The notes beneath the pieces were generated by a model. That model saw only the letters and a program-made list of their open reading frames with translations, had not been told where the DNA came from and did not search any database. The translations under genes and the position numbers were made by a program. DNA of 64,000 nucleotides from Calliopum simillimum (Eukaryota; Arthropoda; Insecta; Diptera; Lauxaniidae), in the NCBI GenBank assembly GCA_951812925.1, contig OX638372.1, forward strand, positions 90,107,058-90,171,057, in the 5' to 3' direction. Shown in pieces: positions 10,957-21,991 of the stretch. Positions within the stretch are counted from its first letter, which is position 1, and each line of letters opens with the position of its first letter.

Positions 10957-12609
10957 ATGGACATACTGGAATCAATTTATATACCCCATCGTGTCTTTCA
11001 AGTGTTCAATTTGACTCAATTACAAGTGGATCGGAAGACATGGTCCCTAGTACGATGTCGCACAATGGAATGCTACAGCGTTTGCGTGCTCTTAGTATCA
11101 ATCTATATACTTTTTCATAGCCTCTACACCGAAGAAAATTTTATGAGCAGTAAACTAAGTGAAATAGTTACTGTAATTGCAATTTTTTGGTATACGTGTA
11201 GCACATATCTTCTCCATACTGGAGTCAATGGCACGAAGGAATGAGCAACAAAAGATTTACGAGAAAGTACAAGAGATTGATCGTATATTCGAATGTTCAC
11301 GTCAATGTGTCTGTGGATAATAGGTTTGTTCGACTATCAAAGTAAATTCTTTAATAAACCTTTCCCTGCTTAGATCCTTTCGCCGCAAAATACTGAAACA
11401 TGCCGTCATGATGCTCACAATTTTTGTGTCAATTCAGCTATTTATGTTTGGAACTACGCCGCAATATACGTACATTGGATTTTGCCTCTGGTGCCCTATG
11501 TCATCTGTAGTTTGCGTTATTTTCAAATTTTTACTGCCATCTGGATAGTAAAACAACGCTTTGATTTATTAATTGCCACGTTGGAAGGAGTAAATTCGAA
11601 TAAGAGTAGTCAAAAGATATCAAGCATATCACCGTCTACCATTAAGTTGATACAACCCCGTGTGGCAATTTTTGAGACCACCGAACGTATGAATCGTTTT
11701 GAGTTGGAAAATTTAGAATTGCAGAAGTTGTTCATTATACGTGATCTTTATAATCGTTTTGTGGGAACTAACCGCCTTGCTGAATTCTTGTTTTGGGATT
11801 TCAGTGCTCATTAATGTGACTATTGATTTCGTATTAACAACTACGAATTTCTATTGGATTTTTGTACAATTATCGGGAACAGAATTCGATTTTTTAATAA
11901 CCATTAGTATTGCTATCTGGGCAATACCAGTTACGTGCAAAATCATAGTGTTGGCCATATTATGTGATCGCACGGTGCAAAGTGTATGTAGTTCATATAA
12001 AGTGCATATTGCACAGTCCTACAAAGGCTTTTCTTTCTCGGTTTCTGAAGATGAATTTGGGGGTCCTAATTCTTAAGATGATAGAAAACTAAGGGGCCGT
12101 CAGCCCTTTAAACGTCTATGCAAACCGAGAAAGGGAAACAAGTTGTACATTCATATAAACCGATCCTTGTTTATGGCTATTTACAGAACACTAATATTAC
12201 ATTGGGCTTACAGAGAATTGAAATTGACACCAAGCATTATAACTATGGCGTGGTGGTAAGCACTAGTCATTAACTACATTCTTTTACTGTCAATATCAAA
12301 TGTTTTACAGATCAAACAATTTTGTCTACAACTGCTTCATCAGAAAATCACCTTTAGTGCGGCTGGATTATTCAATATTGATTGGACACTACTGTATACA
12401 GTAAGTTTTTGAATAAATTATTTGTAATACGACAAATTCAAATGGTTCGAATAATTTGTTCGAACTATTTGAGGCATTTGTAAAAACTACGTTCCCAACT
12501 TTATATATTTAATGAATGTTTTAAATACTTGCAGATCTTTGGTGCAATTATGACATATCTGATTATATTAATACAATTTCAGTTGAATGAGGAGAAAAAA
12601 AATGCCTAA
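10957..12609 (+). pseudogene. Gustatory receptor, frameshifted copy (Gr copy 1)
   Basis: Seven-transmembrane insect gustatory receptor (7tm_7), a membrane chemoreceptor of taste neurons. Five exons match the intact minus-strand paralogue (21417-16665) in order and phase: 10957-11323, 11374-11983, 12187-12255, 12311-12400, 12535-12609. The last exon carries the GR signature TYLIILIQF. Exons 3-5 are open and all splice sites are GT-AG. Exons 1-2 are broken at four places against the paralogue: an 8-nt loss near 11165-11190, +1 near 11305, a 16-nt loss near 11455-11480, and +1 in a T run at 11757-11760. AATAAA lies at 12673. Either a young pseudogene or a copy with sequencing indels; the 8- and 16-nt losses favour decay. 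Confidence 0.85.
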
Positions 12610-13459
12610 GAATGTCAACTTCAAAAAATTTATATCATCCGATCTTGGTCCGCATGGGCACAAAATTCTTTTAATAAAATGTGTTGTAAATAGAAACTTG
12701 AGCTTTTTTTATTTTTATGGTTCAGAAAATGTGAACAAGGTTACAGCAACTTTCGAAAACCATCTAAATTTGCGAGAGACTTGAACAAGTGGCCCATTAT
12801 TTGGAAGCAAATTTGAATATTCAACGAGTTCTGCATATGAGGAATCGAATAAGACGTTTTCATTACAGATCATTTGAAGTCAAGTCAGACCTTGGTCTTG
12901 TTCTTGCTCATTGAGTCTTGGTCTTGGTATTGATATTGAGTCGTGTTCTTGATCTTGGTCATTAAGTCTTGGTCTCGGTCTTGGTCTTGAAAAAAAATTT
13001 CTAAAGATTGTTGGTTATTCAAAATTTCCAAACCTTATTTTTACAAAGCAGTTGGCTTTTAAAATGCCAAACATCGAATTGTGAAAGATTTTATGCTTGA
13101 AAGGGGCGTGACATACCTATTAACTATAAATTTGCAAGGCTAAAAAGCAGTCTTGGTCTTGATGATCATCGCCAGCAAGACCAACACCATAGCAATCTTG
13201 GTCTAGCAATGATATCAGCGTCTTGGTCTTGCAAAATTTCCAAGACCAAAACTAAATCTGCTCATCAATTAGTGCTTACCCTATCTCTAAACCAAATTTC
13301 ATAGAAATCGATGCAACGGCTTAGTCGTGAGAGCGTATTTTGCACTGCTTCTCCTTACAACCATTGCAACAAAAAAATAAAAATTAAATTCAGCGAATAT
13401 GAATAGATTTAGGCATAAAAACAGGGACGAACCGATGTGGTTTGCCTATTTATATATAG
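12610..13459. other. 3' flank of Gr copy 1, with CTTGGT minisatellite
   Basis: No gene is supported. The frame at 12587-12784 overlaps the end of the receptor and has no domain. The segment holds the CTTGGT array and then AT-rich sequence up to the fragment of repeat family R that forms the Transib target. Confidence 0.4.
12879..13250. repeat. Degenerate (CTTGGT)n minisatellite
   Basis: Two clusters (12879-12992 and 13145-13250) are rich in TCTTGGTCTTGG and variants such as CTTGATCTTGGT, separated by about 150 bp of non-repeat sequence. No function inferred. Confidence 0.7.
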
Positions 13460-13488
13460 AGTTTGCTTGTATGGAATATGCTACGCCG

Positions 13489-14792
13489 CACAGTGGTCTA
13501 TAAGGGAGCGCTAGCCGGTCATAACTCCGAAAATTTTCGTATTAAAAGTAATATTTTTTTTGGACCAATTTAAAGTTAAATATCTAGGTAACATATTTTA
13601 AGTACCAGAATATCAAGAAATAATACCATTTTTGAGTTTTGCGTCTAAAACTTGATGAATTCAGAAAATAGTAATTTTTTACAAAACCTTTTAAAATATG
13701 TGAAAATTTAAATGAGTGTTTCTTTAAAACTAAATAATTTTACCTCCTAAAACTTATGGTGAGGATAATCTGATCTATTTTCTGAAGACTTGCGTACTTA
13801 GATGTTAGGTTTTTTTAATATAAAAAGGAAATCCGGATCATCACAAAAATCTCTAATTTCATTTCGCAAATTTACGAAACTTGCACTCTGTGGACTATAA
13901 CTAATATGTTTCATGGAGTTGCAACGGCTATATCACTAAAGTGTGTAGTATCAGGTTTTCTGAAGGTTCTTCTCATTTATCTGACTCCCCCATCGCTCCC
14001 CTTCATGGACTACGATGAGTTTTTCTTCAGCGACTTTTCTGTATTCTTGCAACGCTCCAGTTTCGTAAAACTAATAACAACCAAAGTGTTTGAAGTAAAA
14101 CAATAAAATTCGATTTCTGATATAGTATTAGTAGCATCTATTTATTTGTTGAAAATGGGCGTGTTCGGGGCAAGAATACAGAAAAGTCGCGTGTTCGGGT
14201 CAAGAACACGCCCACCTCCCATATAACCAAAAATTTAGAATCGCCATAACTTCGTAAATATTTAAGGTACTACAATAATATGTAATATCTGAGTTAGTAT
14301 AGATATCATTAAGTCATTTGGTGAAAATGGGCGTGATCAAATCAAGGACAAGCCCACCTTCCAAATAGGCCAAAATTTTGTCGTGATATAATCAATTTTT
14401 TAGAAAACTGTCCGCCATTTTGTTTACAAAAAAGGTGATACCGAATTCGTAATCAGCGACCTCAAAAACCTCTTTAGCCACAATTTTGTCGTGATAGAAT
14501 CAATTTTTTAGAAAATTATCCGCCATTTTGGATCCGCCATTTTGTTTAAAAAAGATGATACCGAATTCGAAATAAGCAACCTCAAAAACCCCCTTAATCA
14601 CAATTTTGTCGTGATATAATTAATTTTTAAGAAAATTGTCCGCCATTTTGGATCCGCCGTTTTGATTTTAAAAAAATCGTTTTCAGATTTATAGTCAGCG
14701 ACCCCCAAAACATAGAAATTGATATTTTTTTTTTAAAAAAAGTAACCAGGAAAGAGTTATGATCAGCTAGAATAGCATTCTAGACCACTGTG
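13489..14792. mobile_element. Transib-like element A, 1304 bp, CGCCG target duplication
   Basis: The left end is CACAGTGGTCTATAAGG; the right end, inverted, is CACAGTGGTCTAGAATG, and both go on to a matching TCATAACT. Both ends are flanked by CGCCG (13484-13488 and 14793-14797). A terminus of the CACWRTG type with a 5-bp GC-rich duplication is the hallmark of Transib transposons, the relatives of the RAG1 recombinase. The interior is non-coding and includes three tandem copies of a unit of about 110-120 bp containing CAATTTTGTCGTGATA and TCCGCCATTTTG (14370-14700). Non-autonomous. Confidence 0.8.
14370..14700. repeat. Three tandem units inside element A
   Basis: Each unit has ACAATTTTGTCGTGATA, AATCAATTTTTTAGAAAA, TCCGCCATTTTG and GATACCGAATTCG. 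Related sequence in the opposite sense occurs at 39840-40100, where ATGGCGGATCC is readable. Confidence 0.65.
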
Positions 14793-14797
14793 CGCCG

Positions 14798-15946
14798 CAC
14801 TATGGTTTTTTTTTTTTGACTAAAAAGTGCACACAAAAATAATTCACTACAAGGACCCTTTTTTTTAAAAAAAATCAAATGCAAAATTAAAGGTTATACA
14901 TTGTCTGAAAAGATGCCCGCTTTTTCTAGAATTTGATCCACAAATTAGGGACAGAGGTCGAAATCTCATAAATTTTGAAAAAAACGGTTTTTCTGTTTAA
15001 AAATGCTAGTCGCATTAAACGCAGGAGTGATATATTAATAAATTTATGTGCATTCAATCAAATCAATTAAGATGAAATCAAATCAAAGTGAAAATGGGCG
15101 GTGCCGCGCCCCATAAACAAATTCGTCATATTCGTCATATCTCTGAAACTATTGAACGCAGATGAATTAGATTCGGTATATTTGTAACAGGCACAGAGAG
15201 AAATAATATCCACTAAAGAAATGGGCGGCGCCACGCCCTACAAATATAAAACTTATCATATCTCCGAAACTATTTGAACTACAGCAATAAATTTTGGTAT
15301 GTATATAAAGAATAGTGAGTCCAATAACATTTGCTGAAAAAAAAGGCGGTACCACACCCAACAATGAAGATATCCTTATTAATTGCCACCTGTTCTACAG
15401 GAAACAGTTCATTGATGTAGCTCTGCCTGTGGGCGTGGCTCCACATATTTTTTCAGTAGACATTATTTTTCTTGATGACTTTTGTATATAAACCGAATTT
15501 CATCCACATGGGTCAAATAGTTTCGCAAATATGGTGTGTTTTATACTTTTGGGGCGTGGCACCGCACACTTTTCTAATAAATATTATTTCTCTCTGTACC
15601 TTATACAAATGTACCGAGTCTTATCTATCTGCGTCTAATAGTTTCGAAGATATCAGGAATTTGTTTTTGGGGCGTGGCACCGCCCATTTTTATAATGAAT
15701 TAATTTTTTCTTGCTTGATTTCATTGAATGCATATAAATTTATTCATATATCACTCCTGCGTTTAATGCGACTAACATTTTTAAACAGAAAAACCGTTTT
15801 TTTGGATCAAATGCTAGAAAAAGCGGGCATCTTTTCGGATAGCTCAATGTATAACCTTTAATTTTGCATTTGATTTTTTTAAAAAAAAGGGTCCTTGTAG
15901 TGAATTATTTTTGTGTGCACTTTTTAGTCCAAAAAAAACCATAGTG
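14798..15946. mobile_element. Transib-like foldback element B, 1149 bp, same CGCCG target
   Basis: Both ends read CACTATGGTTTTTTTT and continue into GACTAAAAAGTGCACAC; the arms match for well over 150 bp, to about 15080 and 15720. The flanks are CGCCG at 14793-14797 and 15947-15951. CACTATGG is a typical Transib terminus. The centre holds several units of the GGGCGTGGC-type tandem repeat (15090-15700). Frames at 15167-15364, 15472-15861 and 15844-16110 are repeat by-products. Confidence 0.8.
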
Positions 15947-16018
15947 CGCCGTCTTGTTCGATTTCGTCTAGTTTTTTTCTCAGAGCTTGCACTTACTGTT
16001 CTTAGTGTTAGAGTAAAA

Positions 16019-16440
16019 TACTTTAACCCATTATGGCACAGTGGTGAAATTTTGTAGCAAATATTTCCGTGGTACTTACTGACACAATATTCCCTTACTT
16101 TTGGCGCCATTTTTGTACCTTTTTTAGAAAAATGTAAAAATTACATATTAGTGTTAAAGCTTTCTGTAGAAATATTCCTCGTAATATCCTGCATACGTTT
16201 GGTGATAACACATATACACCTCAGTTGTAAGGATTTTATAGTTTAATATAACACAAGAATGCGTTATTTTGTATTTTTTCCATAGTATAATAAAAACTTC
16301 AATTATCGAATCCAAAATAGACGTTTAAAAAAAAAAACCCGCACTCGTCGTTTTTCTCCAACACGTTAGAATTTTTAAAGGTCTATTTTATGAATATTTT
16401 GCAATTTTTCATGGATGCAAAACTGTGTTGGACCGTGTTA
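16019..16440. mobile_element. Partial copy of the CACTGTTCGACA foldback family
   Basis: It shares GTGAAATTTTGTAGCAAAT, TATCCTGCATACGTTTG, ACACCTCAGTTGTAAGGAT, ACACAAGAATGCG, TAGACGTTTAAAA and CGTTTTTCTCCAACACGTTA with the fuller copies at 24943-26084 and 51043-52130. The ends are not preserved. Confidence 0.6.
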
Positions 16441-16620
16441 TCACTGCTATGCCATCTTCCCTAATTTTATCTACTGAGGTGGAACCAGTTGGTTGATGTG
16501 ATTACAAAAGATACACAAGTATTAATCGCACACCTTTGTTTTTCGAGTAATTTTAAAATAATAAAACAATATAAATGTTTCTTTAAGACAAAAGACTAAT
16601 ATTTTCTTTTTTGTGCAATA

Positions 16621-16626
16621 TTTATT
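16621..16626 (-). promoter_or_regulatory. Polyadenylation signal AATAAA for Gr copy 2
   Basis: AATAAA on the minus strand, 39 bases past the TAA stop of the receptor at 16667-16665. Position and motif suit the 3' end of this gene. Confidence 0.5.
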
Positions 16627-16664
16627 GTTTTACAAAGTGTCAAAAAATTTTTAAATTCAGATCC

Positions 16665-19600
16665 TTATAGATTTGTTACCTTCTCACTCATATGAAATTG
16701 TATCAATATAATCAAATATGTTGTAGTTGCACCAACAATCTGCAAAGATGAAAAACATTCATAAAATATTTAGTTATTGGAATATCTCTAATAGTTCGAA
16801 CTTATCAAATTATTCGAACCATGTTTATTATTCCATCCTTTTCAATTATTGTAACCATTCATATAGTTCGAAGCACCTGAATCATTTTAATCAGTCGAAC
16901 TCTTCGTGTTATTCAAACCATATCAATTAATTGTTAGTACCATTCAAATATGACAAAACATTGCAAACCATTCATTGCAACAAAATTAGAGGTTGAATGT
17001 ATTTTGGTGCACTGCATTCGAATTCGAGGTCTGGATTGCTTATATACCCTAAAAATTTCAAGGTATCCTTGCTTAAAGTTGCAGAAAGCATTTTTTTATG
17101 CTTAAAGCGCAGTTCTAGTAAAGGGTGTAAGTACGTACAGGGTTAGGCGCATGAACTGTCACCAAATTCAGACCGATACATCTGGCAAACTGATAAAGAC
17201 AGCTGTGTCAAATTCATACCAGTGACAGCTCATTATGTTGTTTACAAGCCGCCAAAAGCATTTGCGTCTAAATTTTATAAAACAAAAGTTTTTCGAAATT
17301 GATTTCAAACGTAATAGTGTGATTGCATTATATTTGTCTGGAAAATCACAACCAGTTATTGTTCGTCAGCTCAAACATCTCAAAGTGAATAACATGTTTG
17401 TGTATCGTACCATAACACGTTATAATGGTACTGGTAGCGTTGCCAAATACTATGATGGTGGACCGAAAAAAGTGCAGCATCGACTGAAATAGTGTGGCAA
17501 GTGAAGGCTCGACTTGGCCGAAATTCACGTCGCAGTGGTAATCAAATGGCCAAAGAACTGAAAATATCCCAGCGAATCATCAGACGAATATTGCAAAAGA
17601 CACACGATCTTACACCAAAGCAAAAAAAAAGTTAGACTCGAAAGAGCAAAGGAGTTGTTACGCTTGCACGAACGTGGCCAATTGCCTAACATTGTGTTCT
17701 CTGATGAGAAAAATTTCCCGACTGAGCAGTTCATAAACTCTCAAAATGATCGTGTTTACTTGACCGAACGCTCCTACGAGAATTTGAGCCTACGAACAGC
17801 CACCCGAAATAATTTCTCATCTCAAGTAATGGTAAGGGCAGCTGTGACCGCTGAAGGACGCTCTCCAATCGTTTTTATCGAGTCTGGTGTCAAAGTCAAT
17901 GCGACATATTATCGGGAAAATTAGAGCTGTGGGCACGCAAACATTTCGGTCGCAGACCATGGACGTTCCAACAGCACCTTCTCATAAAGCTCGTGTGAAC
18001 CAAGAATGGTTAAAAAACCACGTTCTAAACTTCATTTCGTCCACATAATGGCTCTCAAATTCGCCGGACGCAAATCCGATGGACTATTCCATCTGGGCCA
18101 TCTTAGAGAGCAAGGTTAGGACTAAAAAATATGCCAGTATGGATGCGCTGAAGAAAGCCATTTTATGGGAATTGGCCAACATACCGGAAGATCACATTCG
18201 TGCAGCATGCAACTCTGTTTTTGACCCTTTGAAGGCCATGGTCAAGGCAAAAGATGGCCATATCGGGCTAAAGTATCCGGATTTTAGTTTTTTGATAATT
18301 TCCACACATTTTTGTCATTTGAATCAATAAAAAATAATTTTATAAAGTTATGATCATTTGATCAGGTAAAAGTTCATGCGCCTAACCCTGTAGTTCCAAT
18401 TTTTCAGCTATAGCATATTAACCCCTTACAAAGAATAACGTTATATTTAACACATGAAAATGATATCCCTTAACGTTAAAGGAAGATAACTCGGAAAGTG
18501 AGAGTCCAATTGGAAATATTTAAAGATATAGTTTAATAGGAAGATTATGGCTAATCGATGCCATTGAAAAATTAAACTACACCTTTTCCTAGAACTGCGC
18601 CACAAACCTGAAAACAGTGTTTTATTCAATTTCAAGCAAGGATATCTCGAAATGTTGAGGTATATGAGCAATTTTTACCTCGGATTCAGACTCACCGCAC
18701 CAAAATACATGTGGATACTATCCATTGAACAGTCGTGTCTGGTCAAATGTACAGTAGACCTATCGTTAAAATTAAAAATTAAAAAAACCTTGCTCCCAGG
18801 GGCTAGAAAGTTTCCTATTGATGTAAGTATCAAGTTTAAAAATTTTGGTCCCGATCGGAAAATATTTGACTGTGCCGGAAGGCCGTCGAAGGTGGGAAAA
18901 ACGCAATTTATATGGAAAACTGGGACTTTAATCGCAATAATCAGTCCTATCTTTGAAACTATTTGACATAAGTGAATGAAATTTGGTATGTATATGAACA
19001 ATACTTAAGTAAATAGTATCCAATAAAAAAATGAGCTGTGCCACACCCCTCCACCCGAAATTTGTCGTATCTCTGAAAATATTTGGCTCTGGTAAATGAG
19101 ATTTGGTACATATCTGATTGGTACTGGGAAAAAATTTTCATTAAAAATGGGCGGGGCCACACCTCCTCATTCTGAAAAAGTAAAATTTGTCATATCTCTG
19201 AAACTATTTGGCACAGGTGAATAAGATTGGATTTTAGATAAAGTGATGCGAAAACCTGTGTCAAATAGTTTCAGAGATATGACAAGTTTGATTTTTTTAG
19301 AAGGAGGGGGTGTCACCCCGCCGGTTTTTTTTTTTAATTTTTTTTCCTAGCGCCAATTACATATGTACCGAATCTCATTCCCCTGAGTCCAATATTTCCA
19401 GAGATACAAGAATTTCGTGTTGAGGAGGCCCATTTTTTTTTTTTTTTTTTTGGATGCAATTTACTCAAGCATTGTTCATATTATACATACCAAGTCTCAT
19501 TGACTTATGTCAAATAGTTTCAGAGATAGGACTGATTCTTGCGATTAAAGCCCTATTTTTCCATATAAATAGCGTTTTTCCGACCTTCAACGGCCTTGCG

Positions 19601-21417
19601 GCACTGTCAAATATTTTCCAATCGGGACCAAAATTTGTATGCTTGATACTTACACCAAGCCCCTGGGAGCAAGGTTTTTTTAATTTTTAATTTTAACGAT
19701 AGGTCTAATGGATAGCCGTGTCTGGTCAAATGTACAGGTCACTTTATTTTTTTTGTGTGCCGGTGTTATTATTCGAACTACTTCAATAATTCAAATCAAA
19801 CGAATGCGATGAATCATTTCAATCACTCGAGCCAAATAAATTATTTGAATAATTTGAGCCATTCGAATAATTGAACCATTCGAACTATTAGAAATATTTT
19901 ATTTATGTGATTTATTACAAACTTACTGTGTACAGTAGTGTACAATCAACATTGAAAAATCCAGCTGCAGTAAAGGTGATTTTCTGATGGAGCAGTTGTA
20001 GAGAAAATTGCTCGATCTGTAAAATATTGCTATACTAACTATAAAAGCTTATGGTTAATTTCAACAAAAAGCATACCACCGTATTATGGTTATCATTCAT
20101 GCTGTCAATTTGGATTCTGTGTAAACCCAGTGCAATGTTAGTGGTCTGAAAAAATCGTAAAAATTATCAATATCTTGAAAAATAACAGAAGCCTGAAAAC
20201 ATATCACTTTTTGTTCTTTCTCGGTTTGTATGGACGTTGAAAGAGATATTGAGACGTTTTATTTATGAACTTGGTTATTTTCTATTATATTAAGGCTTGG
20301 ACTGTCCATAATCGACTTCTGAAAACGAGAACGAAATACCATTATAAGACTTACACTTTGCACCGTACGATCACATAATATCGCCAGCACTAGCACATTG
20401 CATAGATGTGGTATGGACCAGATAGCGCTACTGGCAATCTGCAGAAAATCCGAATATGTTGATGAGTATTTCTTAAAGTTGAGAAATATCCAATAGCAAT
20501 TTGAGGTTATTGATAGGAAATCATTTGCCACATTAATGAGAACTGAAATTCCAACACAACGATTCAACATGGCTGTTAGTTCCCATAAACGATTGTAGAG
20601 GTCACGTATTATGAGCAACTTCTGTAATTCCGAATTGTCCATATCAAAACGACGATTCATACGTTCGGTTGTTTCAAAAATTGCTATACAGGGTTGTATC
20701 AATTTAATAGTGGGCGTTGATAAAGTCGATATTGTTTTACTGTTTTTATTCAAATTAACTTCTTCGAGTGCGGCAACCAATAACGCAAAACGTTGTTTTA
20801 TAATCGAGATGGCAGTAAAAATTTGAAAATAACGCAAACTACAGATGACAAAGGGCACCAGATATAATATCCAAAATATGGAAAATTGTGACTTTGCTCC
20901 ACTGAGCATAGTGCCGAGTATAAATAGTTCAGATGATATATAAATTGTAAACATTATGACGACATTTTTCAGCATTTTGCGACGAAAAGATCTAAGCAGG
21001 TATAGTTTTATTAAAGAATTGTATATTATATATTTAAACAAACCTATTATCCACAGATACATTGAGTGAGCACTCGAATATATGATCAATCTCACGCACT
21101 CTCTCATAAAACTTTTGTTGCTCATTCCGTCGTGCCATTGTCTCCAGTACGGAAAAGATATGTGCCAAACGTATGCCAGATAATTGTATAAAATCAACTG
21201 TCTGACCAATTTCACTGTCATTAATTTTCATGAATTCTTCTTCGACAAATAGACTATACAAAAGTAGACAGGTTGATATAAAGATCATGCAAACGCTGTA
21301 GAATTCTAATGGGCGACATCGTACTAGAGTCCATGATTTCCAATCCAATTGTAATTGCGTCAAACTGCACACTTGATATAGGCGATGCGCTATATAAATT
21401 GATTCCAGTATGTCCAT
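16665..21417 (-). CDS. Gustatory receptor, intact, five exons (Gr copy 2)
   Basis: A seven-transmembrane insect gustatory receptor of 414 residues, a likely ligand-gated channel subunit in gustatory neuron membranes. Exons on the minus strand: 21417-21044, 20991-20355, 20145-20077, 20016-19927, 16739-16665. All introns are GT-AG; the sum is 1245 nt and the frame stays open. Hydrophobic segments lie near residues 38-58, 70-93, 135-155, 163-190, 265-295, 305-325 and 390-405. Exon 4 reads QFSLQLLHQKITFTAAGFFN and exon 5 has TYLIILIQF, the GR C-terminal signature. The ATG at 21417 is chosen over one four codons upstream by match with copy 1. Intron 4 is 3187 bp against 134 bp in copy 1, because of inserted elements. 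Which fly subfamily it belongs to is uncertain. Confidence 0.9.
16740..16935. repeat. Degenerate TTCGAAC/TTCGAAT repeats in Gr intron 4 (left part)
   Basis: Repeated ATTCGAAC, AGTTCGAAC, AGTTCGAAG and ATTCAAACC words fill 16770-16925. The same kind of sequence lies at the other end of the intron (19765-19905), so one original repeat tract has probably been split by the insertions. The frame at 16727-16930, full of Asn and Ser, is a by-product. Confidence 0.6.
17138..18390 (+). mobile_element. maT-type mariner element, degenerate, 1253 bp, TA-flanked
   Basis: The terminal repeats CAGGGTTAGGCGCATGAACT and, inverted at the right, CAGGGTTAGGCGCATGAACT are identical over 20 bp and flanked by TA at 17136-17137 and 18391-18392. 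The single gene inside encodes a broken transposase on the plus strand. It lies in intron 4 of Gr copy 2, in the opposite orientation to the host gene. Identical ends with a decayed gene suggest moderately recent insertion. Confidence 0.9.
17235..18330 (+). pseudogene. maT/mariner transposase, frameshifted, second catalytic Asp lost
   Basis: The reading can be followed through helix-turn-helix regions (RNSVIALYLSGKSQPVIV, then MFVYRTITRYNGTGS), RRSGNQMAKELKISQR and HDLTPKQKK, then IVFSDEKNF with the first Asp, and SPDANPMDYSIWAILESK near the C-terminus with the third, fitting the DD37D spacing of maT-like elements. Breaks: a frame change near 17470-17490, one in an A run near 17625, a stop at 17922-17924 and a small loss near 17970 where the family has FQQDSAPSH; the middle Asp is gone. 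A stop also interrupts the segment near 18047. It cannot make active enzyme. Confidence 0.85.
18393..18692. other. Intron 4 spacer between two insertions
   Basis: About 300 bp without recognisable repeat ends or coding. The frame at 18447-18671 (minus) has no domain. Confidence 0.4.
18693..19765. mobile_element. Foldback element in Gr intron 4, about 1.07 kb
   Basis: The arms at about 18700-18990 and 19455-19765 are inverted copies. Both contain, in opposite sense, TAGACCTATCGTTAAAATT, ACCTTGCTCCCAGGGG, CCCGATCGGAAAATATTTGA and CAGTCCTATCTTTGAAAC. The outer ends start CACCGCACCAAAATAC / CACCGGCACACAAAAAA. The centre carries GGGCGTGGC-type tandem units with ATATCTCTGAAACTATTTGG. A half copy occurs at 32495-33015. 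Frames at 18652-18966, 18675-19001, 18959-19162 and 19454-19690 are by-products. Confidence 0.75.
19766..19910. repeat. Degenerate ATTCGAA repeats in Gr intron 4 (right part)
   Basis: Words such as ATTCGAACTACTTC, CATTTCAATCACTCGAG, CATTCGAATAATTGAACC and ATTCGAACTATTAG repeat here. They match the tract at 16770-16925. The corresponding 134-bp intron of Gr copy 1 also holds GGTTCGAATAATTTGTTCGA. Confidence 0.6.
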
Positions 21418-21484
21418 AGTGATAATCAAGAATTAATCTAAGAAAAATCAAACGTAAAAAATTATTTACATCTTTGTTGGAATT

Positions 21485-21985
21485 TTTTATATTGTGCAAC
21501 AGAAAAATCTGAATTTGTCCACTAATTTAGGGTAGCTGATCCCAAATTTTGCAACAGTTTTTCCCCATCACGTCTGAGGTCCGATTTATATTCTTTGATT
21601 TAAATTGCAGAAAACGCTATTTTCAGTAATCATATTTTTGTCATTTCATTGAATAGCCTTGATCTTTCTTTTTAAGCTGCGGGCTTAATTATTTCAATGG
21701 GATCATTACTCTCCGAGATATCGTCAATTGAAGTAAAGGTATACAAATAATATACAGACCTTTACAGTCATTTGCGATAGCTTTACTTCAATGAATGATA
21801 TTTCACTACTTCCTGGTTGAAAACCATTTGTCTAAAAATAACGTTTTCTGCATTTTAAATCAAAGATAATTAAGATCACAGACGTGATAGGAAAGAACGG
21901 CTGCTCGTGACCCTGATTTAGTCAAAAGATTAGTTATCGAAATCAAATTCAGATTGGTTTCCCCTGAATTTGTTGCACAGTGTTA
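21485..21985. mobile_element. MITE with CACTGTGCAACA-like ends upstream of Gr copy 2
   Basis: The left side reads TTGTGCAACAGAAAAATCTG and the right side, inverted, CACTGTGCAACAAATTCAG. Inner arms pair TCACGTCTGAGGTCC with its diverged inverted copy near 21900, and TTTGATTTAAATTGCAGAAAACG with the inverted version near 21845-21870. No coding sequence. It sits about 70 bp upstream of the Gr copy 2 start codon, in the likely promoter region. Confidence 0.55.
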
Positions 21986-21991
21986 ATTAGG

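Larger units (their letters stand above)
13460..16018 (+). repeat. Repeat family R fragment split by two Transib-like insertions
   Basis: Left of 13488 the sequence reads TTTGCTTGTATGG, then GCTACGCCG; right of 15951 it continues TCTTGTTCGATTTCGTCTAG, then CTCAGAGCTTGC. Joined through one CGCCG, this matches the family R block 'TTTGCTTATATGGGAGG...CACGCCCTCTTGTCCGAATTC...CAGAGCTTGC'. The family R copy is therefore the empty target of elements A and B. Confidence 0.75.

Noticed and set aside
16037..16060. CACAGTGGTGAAATTTT as another Transib end
   Set aside because: The same position in the related foldback copies reads TAGTGAAATTTTATAG, so it is interior sequence of that family.
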